This document shows, in pieces, positions 41,874-50,802 of a DNA stretch of 64,000 nucleotides; the stretch's first letter is position 1; each line of letters opens with the position of its first letter. The position numbers and the translations under genes were made by a program. The notes under the pieces were generated by a model that saw only the letters and a program-made list of their open reading frames with translations, was not told the DNA's origin and did no database searches. The stretch is from Pseudovibrio ascidiaceicola (GTDB lineage: Bacteria > Pseudomonadota > Alphaproteobacteria > Rhizobiales > Stappiaceae), in assembly GCF_900114245.1 (NCBI RefSeq), contig NZ_FOSK01000008.1:124001-188000 (forward strand), given 5' to 3'.

Positions 41874-42713
41874 TTAGGCGGGTTCTTTTTCGGTTTCGGG
41901 TGCGAGGATGCCTTCCATCGGTAAGGTCTTGACCCATGTTTTGTAGCGTTTTTCCAGCTCGTCGTAGTTCTCTTCACACCCAGTTCTGAAATCGGGGAAA
42001 CTGGGACCGCGTGTCCATGCGCCTCGTTCTGATCCCTTCAGCATCCAGCCGTTGCCGGAATGAAGGAAAAGCGTTGTGCTGAGGTTGAGGGCCTTGAACA
42101 GTTTGCGCGTAACCACGCCATGCTTTTGCAGTAGAATGTCAAGCTTGATGGCTTTGATTTTCCACGGTGTCAGCTTGATGGGAGAGGGCTTGCCGGCTTC
42201 AACAACTGGAATGATTTCAGGAAGTTCCAACCGTTCGATGGGATAAAACTCTTTAAAATTTCCTGCTGGAGACGCGCGATCTGGATTGGGGAGTTTAGGC
42301 CGGTACCAGCTGACCGTGCTTGGGCTTTTGGAGGTTTCGCTCTCAACCTCGATGATCTGTAGAGACAGGATGTTGCAAACCGGTTGAAAATCGAGATTGG
42401 AGCCCTTTGGGATCAGGATTGCTCGGCAATCTGGTCCCGGTTTGTCACTCTGATAGGCGGTTTCTGCTGATTGAGAGATGACTTTTGCATTGAGGCGCAA
42501 CTTGGCCTCGATGCCAACCTGAAAGCCATCTTTTGTTCTGACAAGCAGAATATCCCAGTTGCCCCACTCAGGATAAGCGACCCACTCTTTTGGAAGCTTA
42601 TTGATGAAATGAGTGCACATGTGGCTTTCGGAGGCAAACTCTGCTTTGCGGCGTCTCTTCTTACGGCGTGTAGGAGGTGAGCGTTTGGTCGGTTGATCAA
42701 GTGTATCGCTCAT
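41874..42713 (-). CDS. Orphan protein with PD-(D/E)XK-nuclease-like core
   Basis: No known family recognised; 279 aa, soluble. Residues 8-23 are strongly basic (RRKKRRRK). Then SHMCTHFINKLPKEWVAYPEWGNWDILL and, after a turn, FQVGIEAKLRLNAKVISQS: Asp54 followed by Glu69-x-Lys71 at the end of a hydrophobic strand is the PD-(D/E)XK arrangement, with Gln81 on the next helix. The C-terminal half has LLQKHGVVTRKLFKALNLS, which looks like a winged-helix segment. A nuclease or DNA-binding role is an inference from these motifs. Divergent from the PhyH gene; no restriction or modification gene is next to it. Confidence 0.5.
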   Translation of the reverse strand: MSDTLDQPTKRSPPTRRKKRRRKAEFASESHMCTHFINKLPKEWVAYPEWGNWDILLVRTKDGFQVGIEAKLRLNAKVISQSAETAYQSDKPGPDCRAILIPKGSNLDFQPVCNILSLQIIEVESETSKSPSTVSWYRPKLPNPDRASPAGNFKEFYPIERLELPEIIPVVEAGKPSPIKLTPWKIKAIKLDILLQKHGVVTRKLFKALNLSTTLFLHSGNGWMLKGSERGAWTRGPSFPDFRTGCEENYDELEKRYKTWVKTLPMEGILAPETEKEPA

Positions 42714-42774
42714 GGAAAGTTGCCCTTTAAATCCTCAGTGCTGCAATAGCCTGCCCAATGAGTTTAATTGGCAA

Positions 42775-43878
42775 ATGACTACAGGAATACGTAGAGTGTC
42801 TGTTACTGCACAGGTTCTGGCGATTTTTGCCAGAAGAGTAGGGGCTGGTGTGTTGCGAATTTTTAAAAGCCCTATTTGGGCTCTTGATGCCTTGATGGGG
42901 CAAAAGTCATTTAAGAAGAATCCGATTATTGGAAGTCGTTGGTTAAATGAGCGTGGGTTTTATCTGAAGCGTGTGGCGTGGGCCGAGAAGATGGCTGATC
43001 TGCGTCGTCGTCAGATGGTTCACTTTCTGCCAGATGAAGATAAAGCGTTTTTTCATCGCAATGGATATGTGGTGAAAGAGAATTTTCTCTCCAAGGACGT
43101 TTTTGCGCAAATTCAGGATGAGATTGCAACGAAATCGTTTGCAGCAAGCGAAATGCGGCAAGGGAAAACGGTGACACGTTTCATCGGTTTGCCACCTTCA
43201 GTGCTGAAAGACTTGCCCGGCCTGAGCAGGGCGGTGCATGATCCGTTTTTGCAAAATGCCATGCGCTATGTGGGGTCATACAATGCGGATCCCATTATGT
43301 TTTTGCATGCTGTTTTGTGGGATTTGGACAAGAAGAAGAAAGACCCGCAGACTGATTTTCACATCGATACGTTCCATGCCACATCTAAAGCTTGGCTGTT
43401 TTTGCGTGATGTGGATGTTGCCGATGGGCCTTTTCATTATGTGCCGGGGTCTCATCGTTATACACCGGAACGGACTGCCTGGGAGTTTGAGCAGAGTTTG
43501 AATGCAGTTCAACATCCCGATGGTATGCATGCAGCGGGCTCATTTCGTGCAAGCGAGGATGATATCTTAAAGTTGGGGTATGGTGAGCCTATCAGTTTTG
43601 ATGTGCCTGCAAACTCACTGGTGATTGCTGATACGCATGGGTTCCATCGCCGTGGGATTGCAACGCGTCCGGGTGTTCGTATTGGACTGTTCGCAGATTT
43701 GCGCCGTTCGCCTTACTTTCCGTGGTCTGGGTTAGACCTGCGCTCGTTGCCGGGCGTGAAGGGGCGGCAGTCAGAGATTTATACTGGCTATCTGAATTTC
43801 AGGAGTAAGCTGACAGGCAAACCGAGCCATCATCGGGAGGTTGGCCGCGTAAAAGTAGACGCGCCTCCGGTGTTGTAA
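42775..43878 (+). CDS. Phytanoyl-CoA dioxygenase (PhyH)-family protein
   Basis: Fe(II)/2-oxoglutarate-dependent oxygenase, about 367 aa. FHRNGYVVKENFLS opens the domain, the iron ligands are His and Asp in DFHIDTFHATSK, and ANSLVIADTHGFHRRG with the following R-x-GVRIGLF supplies the distal His and the oxoglutarate-binding Arg. The N-terminal 60 residues are basic and contain no signal peptide. I prefer ATG 42775; the frame is open to 42712 and the ribosome site is weak, so the start is uncertain. Substrates of the family range from lipids to ectoine and secondary metabolites. Confidence 0.78.
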   Translation: MTTGIRRVSVTAQVLAIFARRVGAGVLRIFKSPIWALDALMGQKSFKKNPIIGSRWLNERGFYLKRVAWAEKMADLRRRQMVHFLPDEDKAFFHRNGYVVKENFLSKDVFAQIQDEIATKSFAASEMRQGKTVTRFIGLPPSVLKDLPGLSRAVHDPFLQNAMRYVGSYNADPIMFLHAVLWDLDKKKKDPQTDFHIDTFHATSKAWLFLRDVDVADGPFHYVPGSHRYTPERTAWEFEQSLNAVQHPDGMHAAGSFRASEDDILKLGYGEPISFDVPANSLVIADTHGFHRRGIATRPGVRIGLFADLRRSPYFPWSGLDLRSLPGVKGRQSEIYTGYLNFRSKLTGKPSHHREVGRVKVDAPPVL

Positions 43879-43965
43879 AAGGTGAGGCATGACTGATCGC
43901 AAGACGCAATTCTTCTGCGCCTGAGATAGGCAATAACTAATAATATCAATGGGGGAGAAGAAAAA

Positions 43966-44039
43966 TGGAGGCCTCTGCCGGAATCGAACCGGCGTACACG
44001 GATTTGCAATCCGCTGCGTCACCACTCCGCCAAGAGGCC
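43966..44039 (-). tRNA. tRNA-Cys (GCA)
   Basis: 74 bases with encoded CCA. Acceptor GGCCTCT pairs with AGAGGCC, the anticodon loop TTGCAAA carries GCA, and GGTTCGATTCC is the T arm. Confidence 0.95.
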
Positions 44040-44343
44040 CCGCTGTGGTGTGAGGGGCTTTTCTGATATTTGGGGCGGATAGTCAAGCGGGCAAATTCAC
44101 TTTCCACGATCACTCTTGTGTAAAACACCGAAATCTATGGGGTTTACCTAAGTGAGTACGTTTCTGGGGGGGGAGCCCCATCTTGTCTCGAGCTTGGTGA
44201 AAAAGCTCATATTTGTACCGCAAAGTTCAAAAATAGAAAAACAACAGAGGGTACTGTTTATTTTTACGGATCTGGCAGCTTGTGTTTGTGGTGCATGAGC
44301 GATATTTCTCAGCCAAAGAATCTTGCGAGACAGTGAGGACAGG
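44040..44343. other. Intergenic region upstream of pcm
   Basis: About 300 bases with no gene seen. It holds a run of eight G at 44166-44173 and presumably the pcm and tRNA-Cys promoters. Confidence 0.5.
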
Positions 44344-45003
44344 ATGGTCAACTTCGCGGAACAAAGAACACTGATGGTCGACAATCAGCTGCGGACCAAT
44401 GATATTACAGACCTGCGCATTATTGGTGCTATGGGCAAGGTGCCTCGCGAAAAGTTCGTTCCGGAAAACCTGCAGGAGCTGGCCTATATTGATGAAGATG
44501 TAGCCGTTGATGAAAAAGGCGAGCGTAAAATGCTCAAGCCGCACATCTTCGGCCGTCTTGTTCAGCTGGCTGATATCACTGCCAAGGATGTCGTTCTGGT
44601 GGTTGGTGCTGCCTCTGGTTATGGCGTGGCGATCGTTTCCTATCTTGCTGAGGCTGTTGTTGGTCTGGAAGTTGATGTGGCGCTGTCCGAGGCGGCTTCA
44701 GCGAATCTTGAACAGCTGGGCATTGAAAATGCTGCTGTGATCGATGGCGATCTGGCCAAGGGTTATGCGGCTGACGCGCCTTATGATGTTATTCTGGTGA
44801 ACGGTTCCGTTGAAGAGCTGCCAGAAGCGTTGACCGCTCAGCTAAAAGACGAAGGTCGTCTTGTTGTGGTTGAGGGGGAGAGCAATGCAGGTGTTGCGCG
44901 GCTTTACACCAAGTCCGGCGGTAATGTGAGTTCTGTGTTTGCGTTTAATGCGCATGCATGTGCGCTTCCAGGATTTGAAAAACCGGAAGTCTTTGAATTC
45001 TAA
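44344..45003 (+). CDS. pcm: Protein-L-isoaspartate O-methyltransferase-like protein
   Basis: SAM-dependent methyltransferase of the PCMT family, 219 aa, expected to repair isoaspartyl residues. MVDNQLRTNDITDLRI and PREKFVPENLQELAYIDED are family landmarks, motif I is VVLVVGAASGYGVAI (the usual GxGxGY has become GAASGY, the form common in alphaproteobacteria), and APYDVILVNGSVEELPEAL is post-I. ATG 44344 has GAGGACAGG upstream; the frame extends to 44323. It precedes tolC, a conserved alphaproteobacterial order. Some of these variants may not be active on isoaspartate. Confidence 0.88.
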   Translation: MVNFAEQRTLMVDNQLRTNDITDLRIIGAMGKVPREKFVPENLQELAYIDEDVAVDEKGERKMLKPHIFGRLVQLADITAKDVVLVVGAASGYGVAIVSYLAEAVVGLEVDVALSEAASANLEQLGIENAAVIDGDLAKGYAADAPYDVILVNGSVEELPEALTAQLKDEGRLVVVEGESNAGVARLYTKSGGNVSSVFAFNAHACALPGFEKPEVFEF

Positions 45004-45462
45004 GAGCTTGCAACGCAGGCGTTGAGCCGTGAGGCGAGGGGAAACCTTCGCCTTTTTTTGTTTTTCTGTGAAGTGTTGTGATGAACTTCTATTTTCGTGA
45101 TGTGAATTACAGTTTTGTCTCAATGCTGGTTTAAAGCACTTCAAACTCTGGTGGGGTAAAATGAGAACTGGTTGCTGCTGCTGTCTTTTCTATCAATAAT
45201 GTAGAGATATCCACGTTTCAATCATTGGGTGAAAAAACGGTAGTAAAAACTTAATGGTTCTATTAGTGTGCCTCCGGGGAATGATATTCTGTGATTGGTC
45301 TAGGTAATTGTATCGATAAGATGTTGCCTGTTCGTCGCAGTATTTATTTTTTTCCAAAATCGGCTTGATCGCCGGTTTCGGAAAACGCCGAATAAGATAT
45401 ACATTTCGGCGAGTGTGTTGGGTTTGCGGTTCGTAAGATTGACCCTGTTTGAGGCATATAAA
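45004..45462 (+). other. Intergenic region between pcm and tolC
   Basis: About 460 bases. A terminator lies at its start; the rest is AT-rich with no coding sign that I can support and should contain the tolC promoter. Confidence 0.55.
45032..45059 (+). terminator. Terminator after pcm
   Basis: AGGCGAGG pairs with CCTTCGCCT (one bulged base), followed by T6. Confidence 0.8.
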
Positions 45463-46830
45463 GTGGTTTCTCGGAAAACGTTAGCGGGTGCAGTTGCAGT
45501 AGTCGGCTTGCTTGTAAGTGCTCAAGGCGCGAATGCTCTTTCAATTAAAGAGGCATTGGCTGCTACCTATCAAAATAACCCGACATTGAACGCATCACGC
45601 GCGCAGCTTCGTGCGACGGATGAAGGTGTGCCACAGGCTTTGGCTGGATGGCGCCCAAGCATTATTGGTAGTGGTAACTATGGCTATCAGTGGCAGGAAG
45701 CCAGTGGGACTAACCGAAACCGCAATGAGTATACAGCTTCCTTGCAGGTTACTCAGCCGCTGTTTCGTGGCTTCCGGACTGTAAACTCTACCCGTCAGGC
45801 TGAAGCTATTGTTCGTTCTCAGCGTGAAGATTTGCGGACAGCAGAACAGACTGCGCTTTTCCAGGCTGCGACGGCTTATATGGACGTCATTCGCGATACC
45901 GCGCTGGTGTCTTTGCGTCGGAGTGACTTGAAGTTCCAGGAAGAGCAGGTTCGTGCCTCCAAAGATCGCTTCAATGTGGGCGAAGGGACGCGGACGGATG
46001 TTTCTCAGGCTGAATCAGGTCGTGCACGTGCGCAGTCCACACTGAACACCGCGCTGGCAAATCTGAATACAAGTCGTGCGATTTTCCGTCAGGTGATTGG
46101 CATTGATCCAAAAAACCTGAGCGCTCGCACCAATGTAACAAGCTTGCTGCCAAAGACAGTTTCTTCCGCGATCTCTATTGGTCAGGAAGAGCATCCTGCT
46201 ATTCAATCTTCTCAGTTCCTGGTTGATGCCGCTCAGTTCGCAGTGAAAACTGCCGAGGGTGTTTTGCTTCCGACTGCTGATGTTCAGGGAACGTTGTCTT
46301 ATAGCGACAACAACCTTCCTGGCGTTTCCGGAAAGCCGACTAGAACTGCTTCAATCTTTGGTCGTGTGACTGTTCCTATCTACCAGAATGGTAGCGAATA
46401 CTCTGTTGTTCGCCAGTCTAAAGAAGACCTGGGCCGTACCGAAATTCTGGTTGATGTGTCCCGTGATAGCATTCGTGCGCAGGCGATCTCCTCCTGGGGA
46501 CAGCTGAATGCATCGATCGCTTCCATCACGGCGGCCGAAGCGCAGGTTGCGGCAGCGCGCCTTGCTTTGGAAGGTGTGATTGAAGAGCAGCGTGTTGGTC
46601 AGCGGACCACGCTTGATGTTCTGGATACACAGAGTGATCTGGTGGATGCGCGCGTAACATTGGTGACTGCGCAGCGTGACCGTGTGGTTGCTGCTTATGC
46701 GGTTCTTTCCTCTGTTGGTCGTCTGGATTATGATAATCTGGCATTGACCGGTGCACGTTATGACCCAACTGAACACTACCGTCTGGTACGTGATAAGTGG
46801 ATTGGTCTGCGGACCCCGGATGGGCGTTAA
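45463..46830 (+). CDS. tolC: TolC-family outer-membrane channel
   Basis: Outer-membrane efflux/secretion channel for tripartite pumps and type I secretion, 455 aa. The GTG at 45463 has GAGG 8 bases upstream and yields a clean signal peptide (RKTLAGAVAVVGLLVSAQGANA); the frame extends to 45415 without a site. The two TolC repeats are visible: LSIKEALAATYQNNPTL with TQPLFRGFRTVNS, and AQFAVKTAEGVLLPTADVQG with VPIYQNGSEYSVV; each is followed by long alpha-helical coiled segments. VGQRTTLDVLDTQSDLVDAR is the conserved late helix. Ends in a strong terminator. Confidence 0.93.
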   Translation: MVSRKTLAGAVAVVGLLVSAQGANALSIKEALAATYQNNPTLNASRAQLRATDEGVPQALAGWRPSIIGSGNYGYQWQEASGTNRNRNEYTASLQVTQPLFRGFRTVNSTRQAEAIVRSQREDLRTAEQTALFQAATAYMDVIRDTALVSLRRSDLKFQEEQVRASKDRFNVGEGTRTDVSQAESGRARAQSTLNTALANLNTSRAIFRQVIGIDPKNLSARTNVTSLLPKTVSSAISIGQEEHPAIQSSQFLVDAAQFAVKTAEGVLLPTADVQGTLSYSDNNLPGVSGKPTRTASIFGRVTVPIYQNGSEYSVVRQSKEDLGRTEILVDVSRDSIRAQAISSWGQLNASIASITAAEAQVAAARLALEGVIEEQRVGQRTTLDVLDTQSDLVDARVTLVTAQRDRVVAAYAVLSSVGRLDYDNLALTGARYDPTEHYRLVRDKWIGLRTPDGR

Positions 46831-46858
46831 GCTCCTCTGATATAATGAAATTTTGGAG

Positions 46859-46886
46859 AAGGGAGCCTCACGGGCTCCCTTTTTTG
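46859..46886 (+). terminator. Intrinsic terminator of tolC
   Basis: AAGGGAGCC (46859-46867) pairs with GGCTCCCTT (46873-46881), followed by more T. Confidence 0.92.
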
Positions 46887-47051
46887 TTGCCGCATTTTCA
46901 AAATTGCTAGTTTTCCTTGTGGGAATTGGCATTTTGCAGAATATGCGGGTGTCAGGCGGGGCCGCTTTTCTCTTATATTTAAGTAAGTATTTATTAATGA
47001 ACTGAGTCGGAAAGCCGGCGGATTAGACGCGATTAGAAGTGGAGCACATAC

Positions 47052-47699
47052 ATGGGAGCTGTCTCACAGGGTAACGAGCCTTCCATGGAGGATATCCTGA
47101 GCTCGATCCGCAAGATTATTTCGGATGACGAAGCGAGTGGCGCAGAACAGATGACAGATGCTGCATTGAGTGACGCGGACGCAGGTCGCGAATTATCACA
47201 GGACGATCTAGATAAACTCTTTGATGATGCGCCAGCGGAAATGGAATCTGCTCCAGCACCTGAGCCTGAAGTGGTGAAGGACGCGGAGCCAGACGTTCTG
47301 GAGCTGACGCAAAAAGAGCAGATCGACGAGCAATCCTCCTCATTGAAAATTATCGAAGGCCTTGCTGAGGAAGACAAGGAAGAGGATGGAGACATCGCTT
47401 TTCTTGATCAGCCAGGTCCTGAAGCGTTTGGGCTGAGCAGCATGGGGCAAGATGATATTCTTGAGCCTTCTGCTGCAAAAAGCCCGGCGGAAACACTTAT
47501 CTCAAGCGCGACGGATGAAGTTGTGTCCAGCGCCTTTAATGGTCTTGCCAACACGGTGCTGTCCAAGAACGCCCGTACGCTGGAAGACCTTGTGGCTGAG
47601 ATGCTGCGCCCAATGCTGAAAGGCTGGCTCGACCAGCATCTGCCAAGTGTGGTGGAGCGGCTTGTGCGCCAAGAGATCGATCGCATCTCACGCAAATAA
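47052..47699 (+). CDS. popZ: Polar organizing protein PopZ (DUF2497)
   Basis: Cell-pole scaffold that forms a polymer network and anchors the chromosome origin through ParB in alphaproteobacteria; 215 aa. The N-terminal helix EPSMEDILSSIRKIISDD (residues 9-26), a long acidic Pro/Glu-rich disordered middle, and the C-terminal oligomerisation helices LEDLVAEMLRPMLKGWLDQH and LPSVVERLVRQEIDRISRK are exactly the PopZ plan. It lies just upstream of valS, the usual place for this gene in the class. Confidence 0.92.
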   Translation: MGAVSQGNEPSMEDILSSIRKIISDDEASGAEQMTDAALSDADAGRELSQDDLDKLFDDAPAEMESAPAPEPEVVKDAEPDVLELTQKEQIDEQSSSLKIIEGLAEEDKEEDGDIAFLDQPGPEAFGLSSMGQDDILEPSAAKSPAETLISSATDEVVSSAFNGLANTVLSKNARTLEDLVAEMLRPMLKGWLDQHLPSVVERLVRQEIDRISRK

Positions 47700-47709
47700 T
47701 CCTTTGGAT

Positions 47710-47735
47710 GTGAGGGGAGAAGCGCTCCCCTTCAC
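47710..47735 (+). terminator. Hairpin after popZ
   Basis: GTGAGGGGAG pairs with CTCCCCTTCAC (one bulge), 10 bases after the stop; no T-run, so termination is uncertain. Confidence 0.5.
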
Positions 47736-47907
47736 ACATCCGCTCTCTGCTACTCTTTCTAAGAAAACCGTGTCAAAACTGATCTGTGGTGTGGGCTGTT
47801 TGGGTATTTGTCGCTCAAATCTGCTCTGTAACCGCATGAAAGGTTGACTTAGGCGAGTGCATCCGATTTACACCAGACAAACTCCATAAGTGGAAGAGCT
47901 TTTAGGT

Positions 47908-50745
47908 ATGCTGGATAAAACATATGAGGCGGCCTCTGTTGAGCCGCGGATTTACGACGCTTGGGAACAGGCAGGGGCCTTTAAGGCAGGGGCGGGCGCA
48001 GAAGATGGAGCTGCGACCTACTCAATCGTGATTCCGCCGCCGAATGTGACAGGCTCTCTACATATGGGCCACGCACTCAACAACACTCTGCAGGACATTA
48101 TGGTTCGTTACCAGCGTATGCGCGGTCGCGACGTTCTGTGGCAGCCGGGTATGGACCACGCAGGTATTGCGACACAGATGGTCGTTGAACGCCAGATGGC
48201 TGCTGACGGCGGCAATATCACGCGTCGCGACCTTGGCCGTGAAGCGTTTATTGAGCGCGTCTGGAAATGGAAAGATGAGTCCGGCGGGATGATCTTTAAC
48301 CAGCTTAAGCGCCTTGGTGCGTCTTGTGACTGGTCCCGTGAGCGTTTCACCATGGACGAAGGCTTGTCCAAAGCCGTTCTGGAAGTGTTTGTTTCTCTTT
48401 ACAAAGAAGACCTGATTTACAAGGACAAGCGCCTTGTGAACTGGGACCCTAAACTTCTGACTGCGATTTCCGATCTGGAAGTTGAACAGAAGGAGATGCA
48501 GGGCAACATGTGGCACTTCCGCTATCCGTTGGCGGATGGCGCGACGTATCAGCATCCTGTTGCGTTTGATGAAGACGGTAAGGCGACCGAGTTTGAGACG
48601 CGTGATTACATTGTGATTGCGACCACTCGCCCGGAAACCATGCTGGGTGATACTGCTGTTATCGTCCACCCTGATGATGAGCGCTTTAAAGAGCTGCAGG
48701 GCAAAGACATTATCCTTCCGCTGGTTGGTCGCCGTATTCCGATCATCGCGGATGACTATGTTGATCTTGAAACCGGTACGGGCGCAATGAAAGTGACGCC
48801 TGCGCACGATTTCAATGACTTTGACATTGGTAAGCGTCATTCCTTGCGTCAGATTTCCATCATGGACCGTGAAGCCAATATTGTTCTGCGTGAAGCAGAA
48901 GGCTTTATGGACGGATTGGAGCTGACTGATGAGCTCAACAAGACACTGGAAACACTTGAAGGTGTTGAGCGCTTTGCTGCTCGTAAGCTGATTGTTTCCA
49001 TGCTGGATGAAAAAGGTCTGCTGGATGAGGTCGTTGATCACCTGAACATGGTTCCGCATGGTGACCGTGGCGGCGTGCCAATTGAGCCTATGCTGACTGA
49101 TCAGTGGTATGTTGATGCCAAGACCATGGCTCAGCCTGCTATTGCCTCCGTTCGTGAAGGCCGTACCAAGTTTGTACCTGCTAACTGGGACAAGACCTAT
49201 TACGAGTGGATGGATAATATCCAGCCATGGTGTATTTCCCGTCAGTTGTGGTGGGGACACCGTATACCTGCGTGGTATGGCCCGGAAGGCAAGTTCTTCG
49301 TTGAAAAGAGCGAAGAAGAAGCACTGGCTGTGGCTGCGGAGTTTTATGGCAAGCCTGTAAAGCTTATGGAACAGAACGACGCTATAGCTGCGCATGATGC
49401 TGGTGAAGCCGACTTTGTTGCCATGTACCGTGATGAAGATGTTCTGGACACCTGGTTCTCTTCTGCGTTGTGGCCGTTCTCGACTATGGGCTGGCCGGAT
49501 AAAACAGCTGAGCTTGCACGCTATTACCCAACGTCTGTTCTTGTTACCGGCTTTGACATCATCTTCTTCTGGGTTGCCCGCATGATGATGATGGGCAAGC
49601 ACTACATGAAGACTGAGCCTTTCGACACGGTTTACATCCACGCCCTCGTTCGTGACGAGAATGGCGCGAAGATGTCCAAGTCCAAGGGCAACGTGATTGA
49701 TCCGCTGGCGCTGATCGAAGAGTACAGTGCAGATGCTCTGCGCTTCACTCTGGCAGCCATGGCTGCACAGGGCCGTGATATCAAGCTGGCGACCTCTCGT
49801 GTTGCTGGTTATCGTAACTTCACCACCAAGCTCTGGAACGTTTGCCGCTTTGCTGAGATGAACGAGTGTCATGCTGTAGACGGCTTTGACCCTGCGCTTG
49901 TTAAGCAGACCGTGAACCGCTGGATCGTGACTGAAACAAGCCGCGCTATTCGCGAAGTTTCTGAGGCGATTGATACGTACCGCTTCAACGATGCAGCTGG
50001 TGGTGCATACCGCTTTGTGTGGAACACATTCTGTGACTGGTACGTTGAGCTGACCAAGCCGATCTTCTACAGCGATGATGAAGCGGCTAAGGAAGAAGTT
50101 CGTGCCACAACAGCCTGGGCTCGTGATGAGATCCTGAAGCTTCTGCACCCATTCATGCCTTTCATTACGGAAGAGCTTTGGATGCGTACGGTTGAAGATG
50201 GCGAGAACAAGCGTGAGAAGCTTCTGGCGCTTTCTGCTTGGCCAACTTCCATTGGTGAAGATGGAGAGGCTGCTGCTGAGATCAACTGGCTGATCGACAT
50301 GATCGTCCAGATCCGCTCTGTTCGTTCTGAAATGAACGTTCCGGCTGGAGCGAAGGTTCCTGTTGTTCTGTGTGATGCTTCTGAGCAGACCAAGGCCCGT
50401 CTTGGTATCCACGAAGCAGCGATCATGAAGAACGCACGCGCTGAGACCGTGACAACTGCTGATGAGATCCCGCAGGGTTCTGCTCAGATTGTTGTTGGTG
50501 AAGCGACCGTTTGTCTGCCGCTTGCTGGTGTTATTGATCTGGATGCGGAAAAGGCCCGTCTTGGCAAGTCTTTGGACAAGATCGTTGGTGAACTGACCAA
50601 GATTTCCAAGAAGCTGGAAAATGAGCGCTTCCTTGCAAAAGCTCCGGAAGAAGTTGTTGCTGCTGAAAAAGAGAAAGTGGCTGAACTTGCTGAGCGTAAG
50701 GAAAAGATGGAAGCCGCTCTGGAGCGCCTTGCTGCCCTGGGCTAA
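47908..50745 (+). CDS. valS: Valyl-tRNA synthetase
   Basis: Class I aminoacyl-tRNA synthetase charging tRNA-Val, 945 aa from ATG 47908 (GTG 47890 would add six residues). HIGH motif in PPNVTGSLHMGHALNNTLQ, CP1 editing domain with TTRPETMLGDTAV, the GFDIIFFWVARM stretch, and KMSKSKGNVIDP (KMSKS). The C-terminal 60-70 residues form the valyl-specific coiled coil (KLENERFLAKAPEEVVAAEK). Strong codon bias, as expected for a highly expressed housekeeping gene. Closed by a bidirectional terminator. Confidence 0.97.
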   Translation: MLDKTYEAASVEPRIYDAWEQAGAFKAGAGAEDGAATYSIVIPPPNVTGSLHMGHALNNTLQDIMVRYQRMRGRDVLWQPGMDHAGIATQMVVERQMAADGGNITRRDLGREAFIERVWKWKDESGGMIFNQLKRLGASCDWSRERFTMDEGLSKAVLEVFVSLYKEDLIYKDKRLVNWDPKLLTAISDLEVEQKEMQGNMWHFRYPLADGATYQHPVAFDEDGKATEFETRDYIVIATTRPETMLGDTAVIVHPDDERFKELQGKDIILPLVGRRIPIIADDYVDLETGTGAMKVTPAHDFNDFDIGKRHSLRQISIMDREANIVLREAEGFMDGLELTDELNKTLETLEGVERFAARKLIVSMLDEKGLLDEVVDHLNMVPHGDRGGVPIEPMLTDQWYVDAKTMAQPAIASVREGRTKFVPANWDKTYYEWMDNIQPWCISRQLWWGHRIPAWYGPEGKFFVEKSEEEALAVAAEFYGKPVKLMEQNDAIAAHDAGEADFVAMYRDEDVLDTWFSSALWPFSTMGWPDKTAELARYYPTSVLVTGFDIIFFWVARMMMMGKHYMKTEPFDTVYIHALVRDENGAKMSKSKGNVIDPLALIEEYSADALRFTLAAMAAQGRDIKLATSRVAGYRNFTTKLWNVCRFAEMNECHAVDGFDPALVKQTVNRWIVTETSRAIREVSEAIDTYRFNDAAGGAYRFVWNTFCDWYVELTKPIFYSDDEAAKEEVRATTAWARDEILKLLHPFMPFITEELWMRTVEDGENKREKLLALSAWPTSIGEDGEAAAEINWLIDMIVQIRSVRSEMNVPAGAKVPVVLCDASEQTKARLGIHEAAIMKNARAETVTTADEIPQGSAQIVVGEATVCLPLAGVIDLDAEKARLGKSLDKIVGELTKISKKLENERFLAKAPEEVVAAEKEKVAELAERKEKMEAALERLAALG

Positions 50746-50770
50746 AGCTCTTACATCCTTTGAAATCTAC

Positions 50771-50801
50771 AAAACGCGGCTCCTCGAGGCCGCGTTTTTT
50801 T
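50771..50801. terminator. Bidirectional terminator between valS and the MscS gene
   Basis: AAAACGCGGC pairs with GCCGCGTTTT around an 8-base loop, with T7 on the plus side and A4 on the other. Confidence 0.93.
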
Positions 50802-50802
50802 G

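Noticed and set aside
48058-50412. 784-codon open frame on the strand opposite valS
   Set aside because: It is the antisense shadow of a high-bias gene; no recognisable motif, no ribosome site, and valS fully explains the region.
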